Shown here: one piece after another, positions 29,706-41,339 of the stretch
Layout: the number at the start of each line of letters is the position of its first letter
Numbering within the stretch: position 1 is the stretch's first letter
NCBI GenBank assembly: GCA_009781755.1
Contig: WQVD01000005.1
Coordinates: 1 to 64,000, forward strand
DNA length: 64,000 nucleotides
Source: Defluviitaleaceae bacterium
GTDB taxonomy: Bacteria > Bacillota > Clostridia > Lachnospirales > WQUN01
Direction: 5' to 3'
Translations under genes and position numbers: made by a program
The notes under the pieces: model-generated
Database searches by the model: none
Seen by the model: the letters and a program-made list of their open reading frames with translations, nothing else
What the model was told of the DNA's origin: nothing

Positions 29706-30524
29706 TTAAATAAACGCCGGGTTAAGTTTCGCGCCGAAGGCTTCGGTCAGCACTTTTAAATTTTCGTCTGTAATGGTTTGCAAAACGGGTTTGCCCGTGT
29801 GCAATACGGTCATGTAGATTTCTGCCGCGTTTTCGATGGTGTGGATGAGTCCGAACGCTTCGTCAAATGTTTCGCCTGCGGCAAAGAGCCCGTGAAATGC
29901 CCACACAGCGGAGGTGAATTCTTCCATGACCTTGCAAGTGGCATGTGCGATTTCTGCCCCACCGGGAAGCAACCACGGCACAACGCCCACCCCATGTGGG
30001 AACACGACAGCGCATTCGGTCATACTTTGCCACAAGGCACGGCTAAATTCGCGCGCGCAAAGCGGCAATACATACGTCATGGCGACAATGTTTGTGGGAT
30101 GCGCGTGGTAGATAACGCGGTTTTTACCATTCGTAGCGCGGTAACGCACGACGTGATTTAAATAGTGGGTGGGGAATTCGCTGGTGGGACGCGCATCGTT
30201 GACCAGCCCCCAAACAACGCGCCAAGCACTGCCCGTTGCGTTGATTTCCACAATGCCGATGTTTTCTTCATGTGCGAGCATTACATTTCGGAAATATTTG
30301 CCGCTGCCGGTACTGATAAAGAACCGTCCGCCCAGCGCTGCGTCAGCCACACCCATATCCACCCATGCAAGCGGGGCATGGAAAAACGGTTTGCACGCGG
30401 CCACATCTTCATCGGACATAAGATAAGTAAGGTTGCCGCCGTTGCGTTCGTGCCAATTTTGTTCCCAACCGTCGTTGCACATACGGAGAAATTGCGCCAC
30501 GCAGGGGATGCCTAAAATATTCAC
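29706..30524 (-). CDS. rhaD: Rhamnulose-1-phosphate aldolase
   Basis: A 272-residue class II aldolase that splits L-rhamnulose 1-phosphate into dihydroxyacetone phosphate and L-lactaldehyde. It matches the Escherichia coli enzyme throughout (WxERNGGNLT, STGSGKYFRNV, TNGKNRVIYHAH). The zinc ligands His140, His142 and His211 and catalytic Glu116 are all present. The start codon is GTG, with AGGAGGT upstream. rhaA and rhaB are not in the window, so the rest of the pathway lies elsewhere. It ties this operon to the rhamnose released by the GH78 enzyme. Confidence 0.93.
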   Translation of the reverse strand: MNILGIPCVAQFLRMCNDGWEQNWHERNGGNLTYLMSDEDVAACKPFFHAPLAWVDMGVADAALGGRFFISTGSGKYFRNVMLAHEENIGIVEINATGSAWRVVWGLVNDARPTSEFPTHYLNHVVRYRATNGKNRVIYHAHPTNIVAMTYVLPLCAREFSRALWQSMTECAVVFPHGVGVVPWLLPGGAEIAHATCKVMEEFTSAVWAFHGLFAAGETFDEAFGLIHTIENAAEIYMTVLHTGKPVLQTITDENLKVLTEAFGAKLNPAFI

Positions 30525-30528
30525 AATG

Positions 30529-32064
30529 CTACCTCCTGATTAAAAACACAGGTACCAAACCCTTGGTGGGCCGCCCCTGCGATGAAACTTCAATGACAAA
30601 TGAATAATCGGGTGCGGTCATTTTGTCGGTAGCGCGCAGTGTGAAGGTGCGCGCTACCCAGCCGAGGTTGCCCAAATGATACGCTTCCAACGGTACGGCA
30701 GATACTTCGCCTTCCTCGATTTCAAACCCGGGGGGCAAAAACCACTTGACGGTCATCCATTGCTGGCGGCGCACTTGGTTTTCTATCCGCAGCGTAAAGG
30801 TAACCGGACTATCTTGGCCTATGTACGGCTCGCCGCCGTAGTCCAGCACCGTATTAAAAATCACATGGTCATGCCGCACGCAAAACGGGCTTTGCCGCAG
30901 TAAATCATTGAAATCATGCCAATACCACAAGTCGCGCTGGTGCGGACGAGGCGTAGGACAGCGTAATTCGTCACCGGTTTTCATTTTGATGGTGTAACCG
31001 TTGTCGGCGGTTACATAATCACAAAGGTCGCAACCCAATATTTGCGGGGTGACACGGAGGACACGTTCGGTCATTTCGTCAATGGTTTGCGGTGGGAAGA
31101 ATATCCAGTCTGTGGCGTGGATGCTCATGGTTTTAATATTGCGGCCGATGGGGGTGATCCATTTTTCCGGGATGTTCTCGATGCCCATGATAATACCCAG
31201 TGTGGCACCCACGGTACCGGCGGTGCAGTCGGTGTCTTCGCCGCAATTGGTTGCAATACACACGCTCTTGCCCATATCGCCCTCACCATACAGCAAGCCG
31301 ATGATGACAATGCCCACATTGCCCGGCGCATCCCATCCTGCGGGGCCGACGGGTACGTCTTTTACAAAGCCGGGTTCGCTTCGGTCAAAATGCAAAAAGC
31401 TCCCCGGGTAGTCTGTCAGTACCTTCATGCGCGCTTCTTGCCAAGAGCATCCGCTTTTATGGCATTCGATCACACAGTTGATGGCACGCGCCACACCGCT
31501 GTCCGCGGGGATATAACTAAGCCCGATTTGAATGAGCTTGTGAATGTCGGATTCTGCGAAAGCCGCGCTTTGCATGGCCGCACAAAAAACCTCCGCGTAC
31601 AATCCTTCATGGCTGTGGTCCACGATGGCATCTTCACGCGCGTAGCGCACGGCAATATTGGGATGTCCGGGTGCCACACACGCCCATATCTCGCTGCGGA
31701 TCCACGCGCCGTTCGAATCACGGTAGGGATTGTTCATATACCCGGACATGGGCGGTACGATGTTGTAACGCATATTATTTTTTCCTGCGCCGTATTCCAC
31801 CCAATCCGGCGGTATGTAACTTAACCACAATTCGCCCAATTTGGCGGCGTCCACTTGCTTGCCGTAACGTTCCAACGCATACAGCCATACCAGTTGCAAA
31901 TCCAAATCATCGTTGGGCAACGGGTCACCGGTGATGTCATGCGTATAAAATTCCACATCCAGCATCGTTTGCGCGCCCTCAAACGGCCCGCCCAGTGTTC
32001 CGCCAATGTTTTTACCCATCCAGCATCCCAGTAGTTTGCTCCTGAATTGCGCAAGCGTCATCAT
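30529..32064 (-). CDS. ADP-ribosylglycohydrolase-fold enzyme with extra C-terminal domain
   Basis: A 511-residue protein. Residues 1 to about 370 have the DraG/ARH fold, with metal-binding Asp52, Asp53, Asp55 (PNDDLDLQLVW) and Asp277/Asp279 (GEDTDCTAG). About 130 further residues form a beta-rich domain (YIGQDSPVTFTLRIENQVR...), like an Ig or substrate-binding module. Classical members remove ADP-ribose from proteins, but homologues are common in Firmicute sugar operons and may hydrolyse other N- or O-glycosides. It lies between the DeoR gene (4-base overlap) and rhaD, favouring a metabolic role. Confidence 0.8.
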   Translation of the reverse strand: MMTLAQFRSKLLGCWMGKNIGGTLGGPFEGAQTMLDVEFYTHDITGDPLPNDDLDLQLVWLYALERYGKQVDAAKLGELWLSYIPPDWVEYGAGKNNMRYNIVPPMSGYMNNPYRDSNGAWIRSEIWACVAPGHPNIAVRYAREDAIVDHSHEGLYAEVFCAAMQSAAFAESDIHKLIQIGLSYIPADSGVARAINCVIECHKSGCSWQEARMKVLTDYPGSFLHFDRSEPGFVKDVPVGPAGWDAPGNVGIVIIGLLYGEGDMGKSVCIATNCGEDTDCTAGTVGATLGIIMGIENIPEKWITPIGRNIKTMSIHATDWIFFPPQTIDEMTERVLRVTPQILGCDLCDYVTADNGYTIKMKTGDELRCPTPRPHQRDLWYWHDFNDLLRQSPFCVRHDHVIFNTVLDYGGEPYIGQDSPVTFTLRIENQVRRQQWMTVKWFLPPGFEIEEGEVSAVPLEAYHLGNLGWVARTFTLRATDKMTAPDYSFVIEVSSQGRPTKGLVPVFLIRR

Positions 32065-32837
32065 AATATCCTCCGTGCATCCTCGTCCGGGGTGATAATA
32101 CGTATGTTCTGTTCTATCATCTTTTCAAACAGTGCTTCCGGGGGGCGTTGGTCGGTAACAAGCACATGTATCTTGTTTAAGTCGCATATACGGTAAAGCG
32201 CTGTTTTATCAAATTTGTCTGCGCTGCACAGCAATACATTCATTTGACTTTGGTTCATCATCACACGGCGCAGTTCCGCTTCTTCTGAGGACGAATCCAT
32301 GAGTCCGTGTTTTTCTGATATAGCGCGGCACGAAAAAAACAATTTATTTACACAAAAATTCCTTACTGAGCTTTCTGCGATGTCCCCTATAAAGGAAAGT
32401 GAATTTTCTCGCAGTTTGCCGCCGGTGGAAATAACATTGATGCGCCGTTCGTTTAATGAAAGGGCTGTCTTGGCTCCGTTGGTGATTACGGTAAGGCCTT
32501 TTTTTATACAGCGGATCATTTCGTGCGTGGTGGACGATGAATCCAGGATAATTACATCGCCTTCGTTGATTAACCCTGCGGCCAATTCTGCAATGAGCCT
32601 TTTTTCGTTACGCATTTCCTTTTCACGCAGGTACAAGGGGAGCTCGCGGTTTAATCCTTCTACCAACACCGCGCCCCCGTGTGTACGCACGATGAGCCCC
32701 TGCGTTTGCAAGTTCTCCAAGTCGCGTCGGATGGTGGCTTCGCTGCTGAATTGCGCTTTGGCCAACTCGGTTACCGTAGCGGTTTTATGTTTTTTCAAGT
32801 GCTCGACGATGGCTTGTTGCCGTTCTACGACAAACAT
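32061..32837 (-). CDS. DeoR/GlpR-family transcriptional regulator
   Basis: A 258-residue regulator with an N-terminal winged helix (TVTELAKAQFSSEATIRRDLENL) and a C-terminal sugar-phosphate sensor domain (DSSSTTHEMI, ITNGAKTALSL, GLMDSSSEEAELRR). Such proteins normally repress and are released by a sugar phosphate. It is the first gene of the leftward rhamnose/corrinoid operon and is divergent from a second rightward operon. A perfect dyad in the intergenic region is its likely operator. The effector could be rhamnulose 1-phosphate, inferred from rhaD in the same operon. Confidence 0.9.
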   Translation of the reverse strand: MFVVERQQAIVEHLKKHKTATVTELAKAQFSSEATIRRDLENLQTQGLIVRTHGGAVLVEGLNRELPLYLREKEMRNEKRLIAELAAGLINEGDVIILDSSSTTHEMIRCIKKGLTVITNGAKTALSLNERRINVISTGGKLRENSLSFIGDIAESSVRNFCVNKLFFSCRAISEKHGLMDSSSEEAELRRVMMNQSQMNVLLCSADKFDKTALYRICDLNKIHVLVTDQRPPEALFEKMIEQNIRIITPDEDARRIL

Positions 32838-32866
32838 CTTATATCACTCTCCCCAACATGCGCAAT

Positions 32867-32887
32867 ATGAACATTAAAAATGTTCAT
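32867..32887. promoter_or_regulatory. Likely DeoR operator
   Basis: A perfect dyad ATGAACATT-AAA-AATGTTCAT, followed by a further half-site in TTTGTGCTCATTTC, lies 30 bases upstream of the DeoR gene in the divergent promoter region. The half-site ATGTTC(A/G) resembles that of GlpR-type operators. Confidence 0.6.
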
Positions 32888-32931
32888 TTGTGCTCATTTC
32901 ATTTCGAAAATATAAATGATCCATGAATATT

Positions 32932-32961
32932 TTGCAACATTACCGTAAGCCTTTCTATTCA
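32932..32961 (+). promoter_or_regulatory. Possible promoter of the rightward operon at 33017
   Basis: TTGCAA (32932-32937), 18 bases, TATTCA (32956-32961). A moderate match, about 55 bases before the start codon. Confidence 0.35.
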
Positions 32962-33016
32962 TTGGAAAAAGATTTATGATCAGCACAGCGCATAAGTTTG
33001 AAAGGATGAGGTATAC

Positions 33017-34138
33017 ATGTCAAAAATCACCCCCATTCGTTCCCCTTGGAAGGGCACCATGACCCCGCGTGAACGTTTTAACCGGCAGATGCAATTTAAA
33101 TCGGTAGACCGCAGCTTTCACATGGAATTTGGTTACTGGGCGGAAAATTATTCGCAGTGGGATTTATTCGTGGACAACGGCATCAAGCACGAACATCAAG
33201 CGAATGAATTTTTCGGTTTTGATCCCATTGCCCAGGTGTGGATGGATGTATGGATGAACCCGCCGTTCGAGAGAAAAGAAATCGGGCGCAAAGGAAATAA
33301 AATTATTATGCAGGATGAAAACGGCTTGACCGCCGAAGTGCCGGAATCCGGATTGTCCACCATCCCGCACTACACGGATTCGGCCATAAAAAACCCCGAC
33401 GACTGGAAACGCGTCAAAGAAGAACGTTTTCAAATGAAACCATCGCGCATCCCCGATGTAGAGGGGATATTGAAAGCACACCCGAGTACGCGCGAGTACC
33501 CGTTGGGCATCGACTGCGGCTCCATGATTGGACGAATCCGCGATATGCTCACCTTCGAAGGCATTTGCTATATGTGGGCAGACTACCCCGATATGTTGGA
33601 AGATATGGTAGAAACTTGCTGTGTATTGGTAGAAGAATCGCTCAAACATGTGCTGGGCAAAGTGGATTTCGACTTCGCTACCGGCTGGGAAGATATCTGC
33701 TTCAACTATGGCCCCATTTTGCCGCCATCGTTTTTTGCGGAAGTCGTTGCCCCACGGTATAAGCGCATTGCGAAAATGCTCAACGCCAACGGTATTGACT
33801 TGTGGTATACCGACTGCGACGGCGATGTACGTCCGCTGCTTCCCATTTTTCTGGAATCAGGGATTAACTGCTTGTTCCCATATGAAGTTAACTCATGTAC
33901 GCACCCCGGCGAATTATTGGATGCATACCCCAACCTGCGCATTATGGGCGGCGTGGATAAAATGAAAATGATCGCAGGGAAAGAAGAAACGAAAAAATAC
34001 CTCGAAAGCTTGGTCCCCTTTGTGGAGCGCGGCGGGTTTATCCCCTTCTGCGATCATCGCTGCCCACCGGATGTAACCCCGGAAAATTACTTATATTACT
34101 TAGACCTTAAACACGCTCTCTTCGGCGGCAAGATGTAA
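33017..34138 (+). CDS. UroD/MtaA-fold protein D
   Basis: A 373-residue UroD-like protein. It has a 20-residue N-terminal extension and the zinc-motif position changed to Asp266-Cys-Asp268-Gly (DLWYTDCDGDVRPLLP). It shares GDVxPxxP, FLESG and YPNLRIMGGVDK with the protein at 19604, so both belong to one His/Cys-lacking subgroup. Cys267 is offset by one from the ligand position. It is the first gene of the operon to the right of the DeoR regulator, and a hairpin separates it from the next GH2 gene. Ribosome binding site AAAGGATGAGG. Substrate unknown. Confidence 0.78.
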   Translation: MSKITPIRSPWKGTMTPRERFNRQMQFKSVDRSFHMEFGYWAENYSQWDLFVDNGIKHEHQANEFFGFDPIAQVWMDVWMNPPFERKEIGRKGNKIIMQDENGLTAEVPESGLSTIPHYTDSAIKNPDDWKRVKEERFQMKPSRIPDVEGILKAHPSTREYPLGIDCGSMIGRIRDMLTFEGICYMWADYPDMLEDMVETCCVLVEESLKHVLGKVDFDFATGWEDICFNYGPILPPSFFAEVVAPRYKRIAKMLNANGIDLWYTDCDGDVRPLLPIFLESGINCLFPYEVNSCTHPGELLDAYPNLRIMGGVDKMKMIAGKEETKKYLESLVPFVERGGFIPFCDHRCPPDVTPENYLYYLDLKHALFGGKM

Positions 34139-34141
34139 TAA

Positions 34142-37288
<3,147 letters not shown>

Positions 37289-37317
37289 TTGCCGACACCC
37301 ATTAGGAGTGAAATGAA

Positions 37318-38265
37318 ATGTTTGATAATAACCCCGTCCACATTACCGCAAACCACAGCGACCCGCGAATAAACATCATTAGCAACCCCGACCCTTACGC
37401 TATTTTCCATGAGGGCATGTATTATATTTATTCCACCGGGCATTACGGTGTTAACGTACTGCGCTCGAAGGATATGGAAAACTTCGAGCACATGGGGCTT
37501 GCACTGGAAGATAATGAATGGGAATCGTACTGGGCACCCGCCGTTATTTTCTATGAAGGCAAGTTTTATATGTATTATGCGTCCAAGCGCGTGACGGAAA
37601 CGGGCGGGCACCATATGCAAATCGCCGTCGCAAACCATCCGTTGGGGCCGTTCACGTATACCGGTAAGCGATTCGACGATTTTTCCATAGACGCACATGT
37701 CATCGAAAAAAACGGAGATTTATATTTATTCTATACCCCAACCGTCGAACATGATGGGAAAAAAGGTTCCATGATTGTCGTGGACAAAATGATTGACCCC
37801 CTGACCCCCTGCGGCAATCCGCGGCTGTTATTATACCCGACATTCCCGCAGGAAATGTTCGTGAAGGACCAATTTGGCGAGGGGATCGACGGTTATACCG
37901 TTGAAGGCGCGTTTTATTTTGAACATGAAGGTACGGGTTTCTTGATGTACAGCGGCGGCAATTTTACCGGCGGTGATTATTTTGTTAATTACGCCGTTTG
38001 TGATGCATCGTTGCCGCTCGATGAAGCCGTGTTCACAAAATACCCTAATAACCATACCTTCCACGCGTTAATGGGCAAAGACGACCATTGCACCGGTTGC
38101 GGGCACAATTCGTTAATAACCGGCCCCAAGGGGGAATTGCTGGTGGTATACCATGGCCGCTCTCGCATCCCGGCAACAAACCCGATGCCCGGCGATGATC
38201 GGCAACTTTGCGTAAGTGAAATTAAAATCGAAGGAAATAAACTCATATTAAACCGGCGTAAATAA
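37318..38265 (+). CDS. GH43 glycosidase
   Basis: A 315-residue single-domain five-bladed propeller enzyme. The three family acidic residues are visible: Asp25 (NPDPYAI, base), Asp125 (SIDAH, pKa modulator) and Glu196 (TVEGAF, acid). GH43 enzymes are mostly alpha-L-arabinofuranosidases, beta-xylosidases or exo-galactanases; the type cannot be fixed by eye. There is no signal peptide, so it is intracellular. Ribosome binding site TTAGGAGTGAAA. The two-component sensor gene follows after 21 bases. Confidence 0.9.
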   Translation: MFDNNPVHITANHSDPRINIISNPDPYAIFHEGMYYIYSTGHYGVNVLRSKDMENFEHMGLALEDNEWESYWAPAVIFYEGKFYMYYASKRVTETGGHHMQIAVANHPLGPFTYTGKRFDDFSIDAHVIEKNGDLYLFYTPTVEHDGKKGSMIVVDKMIDPLTPCGNPRLLLYPTFPQEMFVKDQFGEGIDGYTVEGAFYFEHEGTGFLMYSGGNFTGGDYFVNYAVCDASLPLDEAVFTKYPNNHTFHALMGKDDHCTGCGHNSLITGPKGELLVVYHGRSRIPATNPMPGDDRQLCVSEIKIEGNKLILNRRK

Positions 38266-38286
38266 GAACACGTTATGAGGTGATGT

Positions 38287-39807
38287 ATGAAGCGGCTGAC
38301 TTTATTCACAAAAATCTTCCTTGTTTTTCTCATCACGATCAGCCCGCTTTATATATTGAGCGTTTATTTTAATTCCTTCGGCCGCGAACAAGTACGGCAA
38401 GAAATGCGCACCGCCCTGATGGGCAACATCGAGTTGTATATCAGCAACATTGAAAGCAGCATCGCGTGGATCATTAATTCGTCTGCGCAATTTGTTAACA
38501 ATGACGATACGCACATCATCGGCAACCACGATACATTACCCACCGATTTGGAAACCATCAACCAAGTGCGGCGCATTCAACACATTTTGGCCGGTACGTC
38601 GGGTATATTCGAATACATGGCGGAAGTATATGTCCTGTTTCCGCATTCCGGTATGAAAATTACGCAACGCAATTTATTACCCATGACACCGTTGGATGTG
38701 TTGCAAGCAGGGGATCCGTCTTTTTTCACGGGGTTTCCATTTATTCATTGCCTACACAGCGGCGGTACATATATTAATTTTTCTTCGCAATATCACTTGG
38801 CGCATTATCGCCAACCGTTGGTAGAAGAAGTCCGCTGGATTGTTGTAACCCAAATCGACACAGCACGCATCAAAAGCGATACGCTTGCTTTTTTTAATGA
38901 GAACATAGCGTTTGTTGGTGGGGTTAACGGCCTTTCCATAAACGCGGATGCTACCGGTGAAATACTTGCATACAGGCATTCTGCGGCACTGGATTCGACT
39001 TTTTTGCTTTTTGGCAGTGAATCGGAAATGTTTAACATCCTCAGTTTCTTTTCTTGGCACATCTTGATATTAACCGCCGTAATGGTCGGATTGTTTGCTT
39101 TGTTTGTACTGGCGACTCATCGGGTGATCCTTCCCATTCACCGTGCCGCCATCGACAAGTTGCACGAACAGGAAATGACCATCAAAGATACAGAACTTAA
39201 AATGCTGCAATATCAAATTAACCCGCATTTTTTATATAATACATTCTTCACCATGTACCAAATGCTCCAAGCTTCTCAATATGACGGTTTGAAGCAAATC
39301 ATGTTCCACATGGGGCGTTACTTCAGCTTCATCACCAAGAGCGAGGACTTCATCCCCCTTGCGGACGAAATGCAATTTTGTATTGACTACATGGAGATCC
39401 AAACGTTGCGGTTTTCCAACCGAATCACCGCAGAAATAGAACCACTGCCCGATGAAATCAAAAACTTGCGACTTCCCCGTTTGTCATTGCAACCTTTATT
39501 GGAAAATTGCTTCAAGCACGGACTCGCCAACAAAGAAGAAAACGGTATGGTACGCCTGCGCTATTACATTAATGAAACAACGGTTAAAATCCATATCGAA
39601 GACAACGGTGATGAACTCACCAACGATGCGCTGGAATTAATCAACCAAGCGTTATCCGCGCAAAAACAGGCAAGTGCGTTGGGTTTGCGCAATGTTCACA
39701 AGCGTTTGCAATCCCGTTTTGGGGCGCAATACGGCATCACGGCAAAACGTAGCGAACTGGGTGGGCTGCTGGTGGAAGTGGAGTTGCCAAAATGTATCAA
39801 CTACTGA
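38287..39807 (+). CDS. YesM-type sensor histidine kinase
   Basis: A 506-residue membrane sensor. Transmembrane helices at about 8-28 and 258-278 flank an extracellular domain of about 230 residues. Then comes a His_kinase domain with phospho-accepting His314 in QINPHFLYN and an ATPase domain (PLLENCFKHGL, HIEDNG, GLRNVHKRL). The family usually senses extracellular oligosaccharides or their binding proteins. It overlaps the response-regulator gene by 16 bases and sits among glycosidases, so it likely controls this locus. Confidence 0.93.
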   Translation: MKRLTLFTKIFLVFLITISPLYILSVYFNSFGREQVRQEMRTALMGNIELYISNIESSIAWIINSSAQFVNNDDTHIIGNHDTLPTDLETINQVRRIQHILAGTSGIFEYMAEVYVLFPHSGMKITQRNLLPMTPLDVLQAGDPSFFTGFPFIHCLHSGGTYINFSSQYHLAHYRQPLVEEVRWIVVTQIDTARIKSDTLAFFNENIAFVGGVNGLSINADATGEILAYRHSAALDSTFLLFGSESEMFNILSFFSWHILILTAVMVGLFALFVLATHRVILPIHRAAIDKLHEQEMTIKDTELKMLQYQINPHFLYNTFFTMYQMLQASQYDGLKQIMFHMGRYFSFITKSEDFIPLADEMQFCIDYMEIQTLRFSNRITAEIEPLPDEIKNLRLPRLSLQPLLENCFKHGLANKEENGMVRLRYYINETTVKIHIEDNGDELTNDALELINQALSAQKQASALGLRNVHKRLQSRFGAQYGITAKRSELGGLLVEVELPKCINY

Positions 39808-41339
39808 TTGTAGAAGACGAACGCATGATTGCGGACTTGCTGTACGAAGCCATATCTGCCGAACTGGAAGATGAGGTGGTTATACTCAAGGCGTATTCCG
39901 CACGCACTGCAATCAACATCATGGATGAATCGATCATTGACATCATTGTGACAGACATCAACATGCCGGGCATAAACGGGCTCGATCTGGCTAAAGCATT
40001 TATGTTAGTTAACCCGCGTTGCAAAGTGATTTTCTTAACGGGGTTTAATGATTTCTCTGCCATTCAATATGCGTTGCGCAACAACAGCGTGGACTTCATT
40101 TTAAAATCTGAAAGCAATGATGTTATTTTTAACGCCATTCGCAAGGCATTAAAAACGCTGGACGACGAATTACATATGGAAAACATGCGCGTATTATCAA
40201 ACCGGCAATGGGAACTATCCCTGCCCATCATGCAAGAACGGCTCGTGCTGGCATTATTGGACGGCGAATTATTTGTAAAAGAAGCCTTCACGGAAGTGAA
40301 GTTTCCCTTGTGCCCTGATAACCGCGTGCGGCTCATGATGGCACGCGCCGATGGCAATGCAACCATTTCCGGCACAGACCTGTACAAGCTCAAATGCAGC
40401 GTGGACGAATATTTGAACATCGATGTCTTCAGCGTCATAAAAGGCAATGACATCATATGGTTTTTGCAATCGCCCAACAAAGTCAATTTTAACATGGCGG
40501 CAATTCAAGATTTGTGTCACAAGTCTTTTAACACCATGATGTCCTTTGTTTTATCCGAGGATTTCGTTAAATTTGAAGAAATATTTTCTGCGTTGCATGG
40601 CATGAAGCAAACGATATTAAACATGCACACCCTAAGCCCCGGAATGTTGCTGATTGAAAACAGCCAACAAAAAGACGCGCTGGGTTTGCGGCGCACAATC
40701 GGCAATATCATGCGCAAAATAAACCTAAGCATCGAAAGCTTGCAACGCGAAAGCTACGAAAGCCAAATGGCGGAACTCGGCGGCATCATACAAAGCACCC
40801 AACCCGACGCATCGGCGAAAATCGAAATTGCGCTGCATGTGTATCTTGCCTTTTTGTCCCGCGCAAACATGGGGGGTGTCAGCCTTGATGTCGGCTTCTC
40901 AATGTTTCTTTCCTGTGACGACGATTGGGACAAATTTACGAAGCTGTTCGAAAAAATCGCCGAAGACTTCTTTACCAAACATTATGAAACGGCGTTCAAA
41001 CACACCAACGAAGTGTTGGGCAACCTACGCCGCTACATCCACGCAAACTTAGACGGGGATACCTCTTTAAATAAATTGGCAGAGATATCGCATTTTAATC
41101 CATCGTATCTTTCACGCTTGTTTAAACAACTCACCAACGAAAGCCTAAGCGAATACATCGGGCGGCTCAAATATAAAAAGGCCGTAAAACTCCTGACCGA
41201 AACGGACATGAAAATCATTCAAATATCAACGGAACTGGGCTTTGAAACGCAATCTTATTTTTGGCGCTTTTTCAAAAAATACGCGGGGGTCGGCCCGCAA
41301 GAATTTAAGGAGGCTAACAATGAAATACCTGTGGTTTAA
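39792..41339 (+). CDS. YesN-type response regulator, AraC family output
   Basis: A 515-residue regulator. The receiver domain has Asp55 (VTDINMPG) as phosphorylation site and Lys104 (FILKS). A long middle region of about 260 residues follows, then a C-terminal AraC helix-turn-helix pair (TSLNKLAEISHFNPSYLSRL and IIQISTELGFETQSYFWRFFKKY). Partner of the upstream sensor kinase. It overlaps the kinase gene by 16 bases and the GH78 gene by 20 bases, so all three are co-translated. It likely activates the glycosidase and transporter operons in response to a glycan. Confidence 0.95.
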   Translation: MYQLLIVEDERMIADLLYEAISAELEDEVVILKAYSARTAINIMDESIIDIIVTDINMPGINGLDLAKAFMLVNPRCKVIFLTGFNDFSAIQYALRNNSVDFILKSESNDVIFNAIRKALKTLDDELHMENMRVLSNRQWELSLPIMQERLVLALLDGELFVKEAFTEVKFPLCPDNRVRLMMARADGNATISGTDLYKLKCSVDEYLNIDVFSVIKGNDIIWFLQSPNKVNFNMAAIQDLCHKSFNTMMSFVLSEDFVKFEEIFSALHGMKQTILNMHTLSPGMLLIENSQQKDALGLRRTIGNIMRKINLSIESLQRESYESQMAELGGIIQSTQPDASAKIEIALHVYLAFLSRANMGGVSLDVGFSMFLSCDDDWDKFTKLFEKIAEDFFTKHYETAFKHTNEVLGNLRRYIHANLDGDTSLNKLAEISHFNPSYLSRLFKQLTNESLSEYIGRLKYKKAVKLLTETDMKIIQISTELGFETQSYFWRFFKKYAGVGPQEFKEANNEIPVV

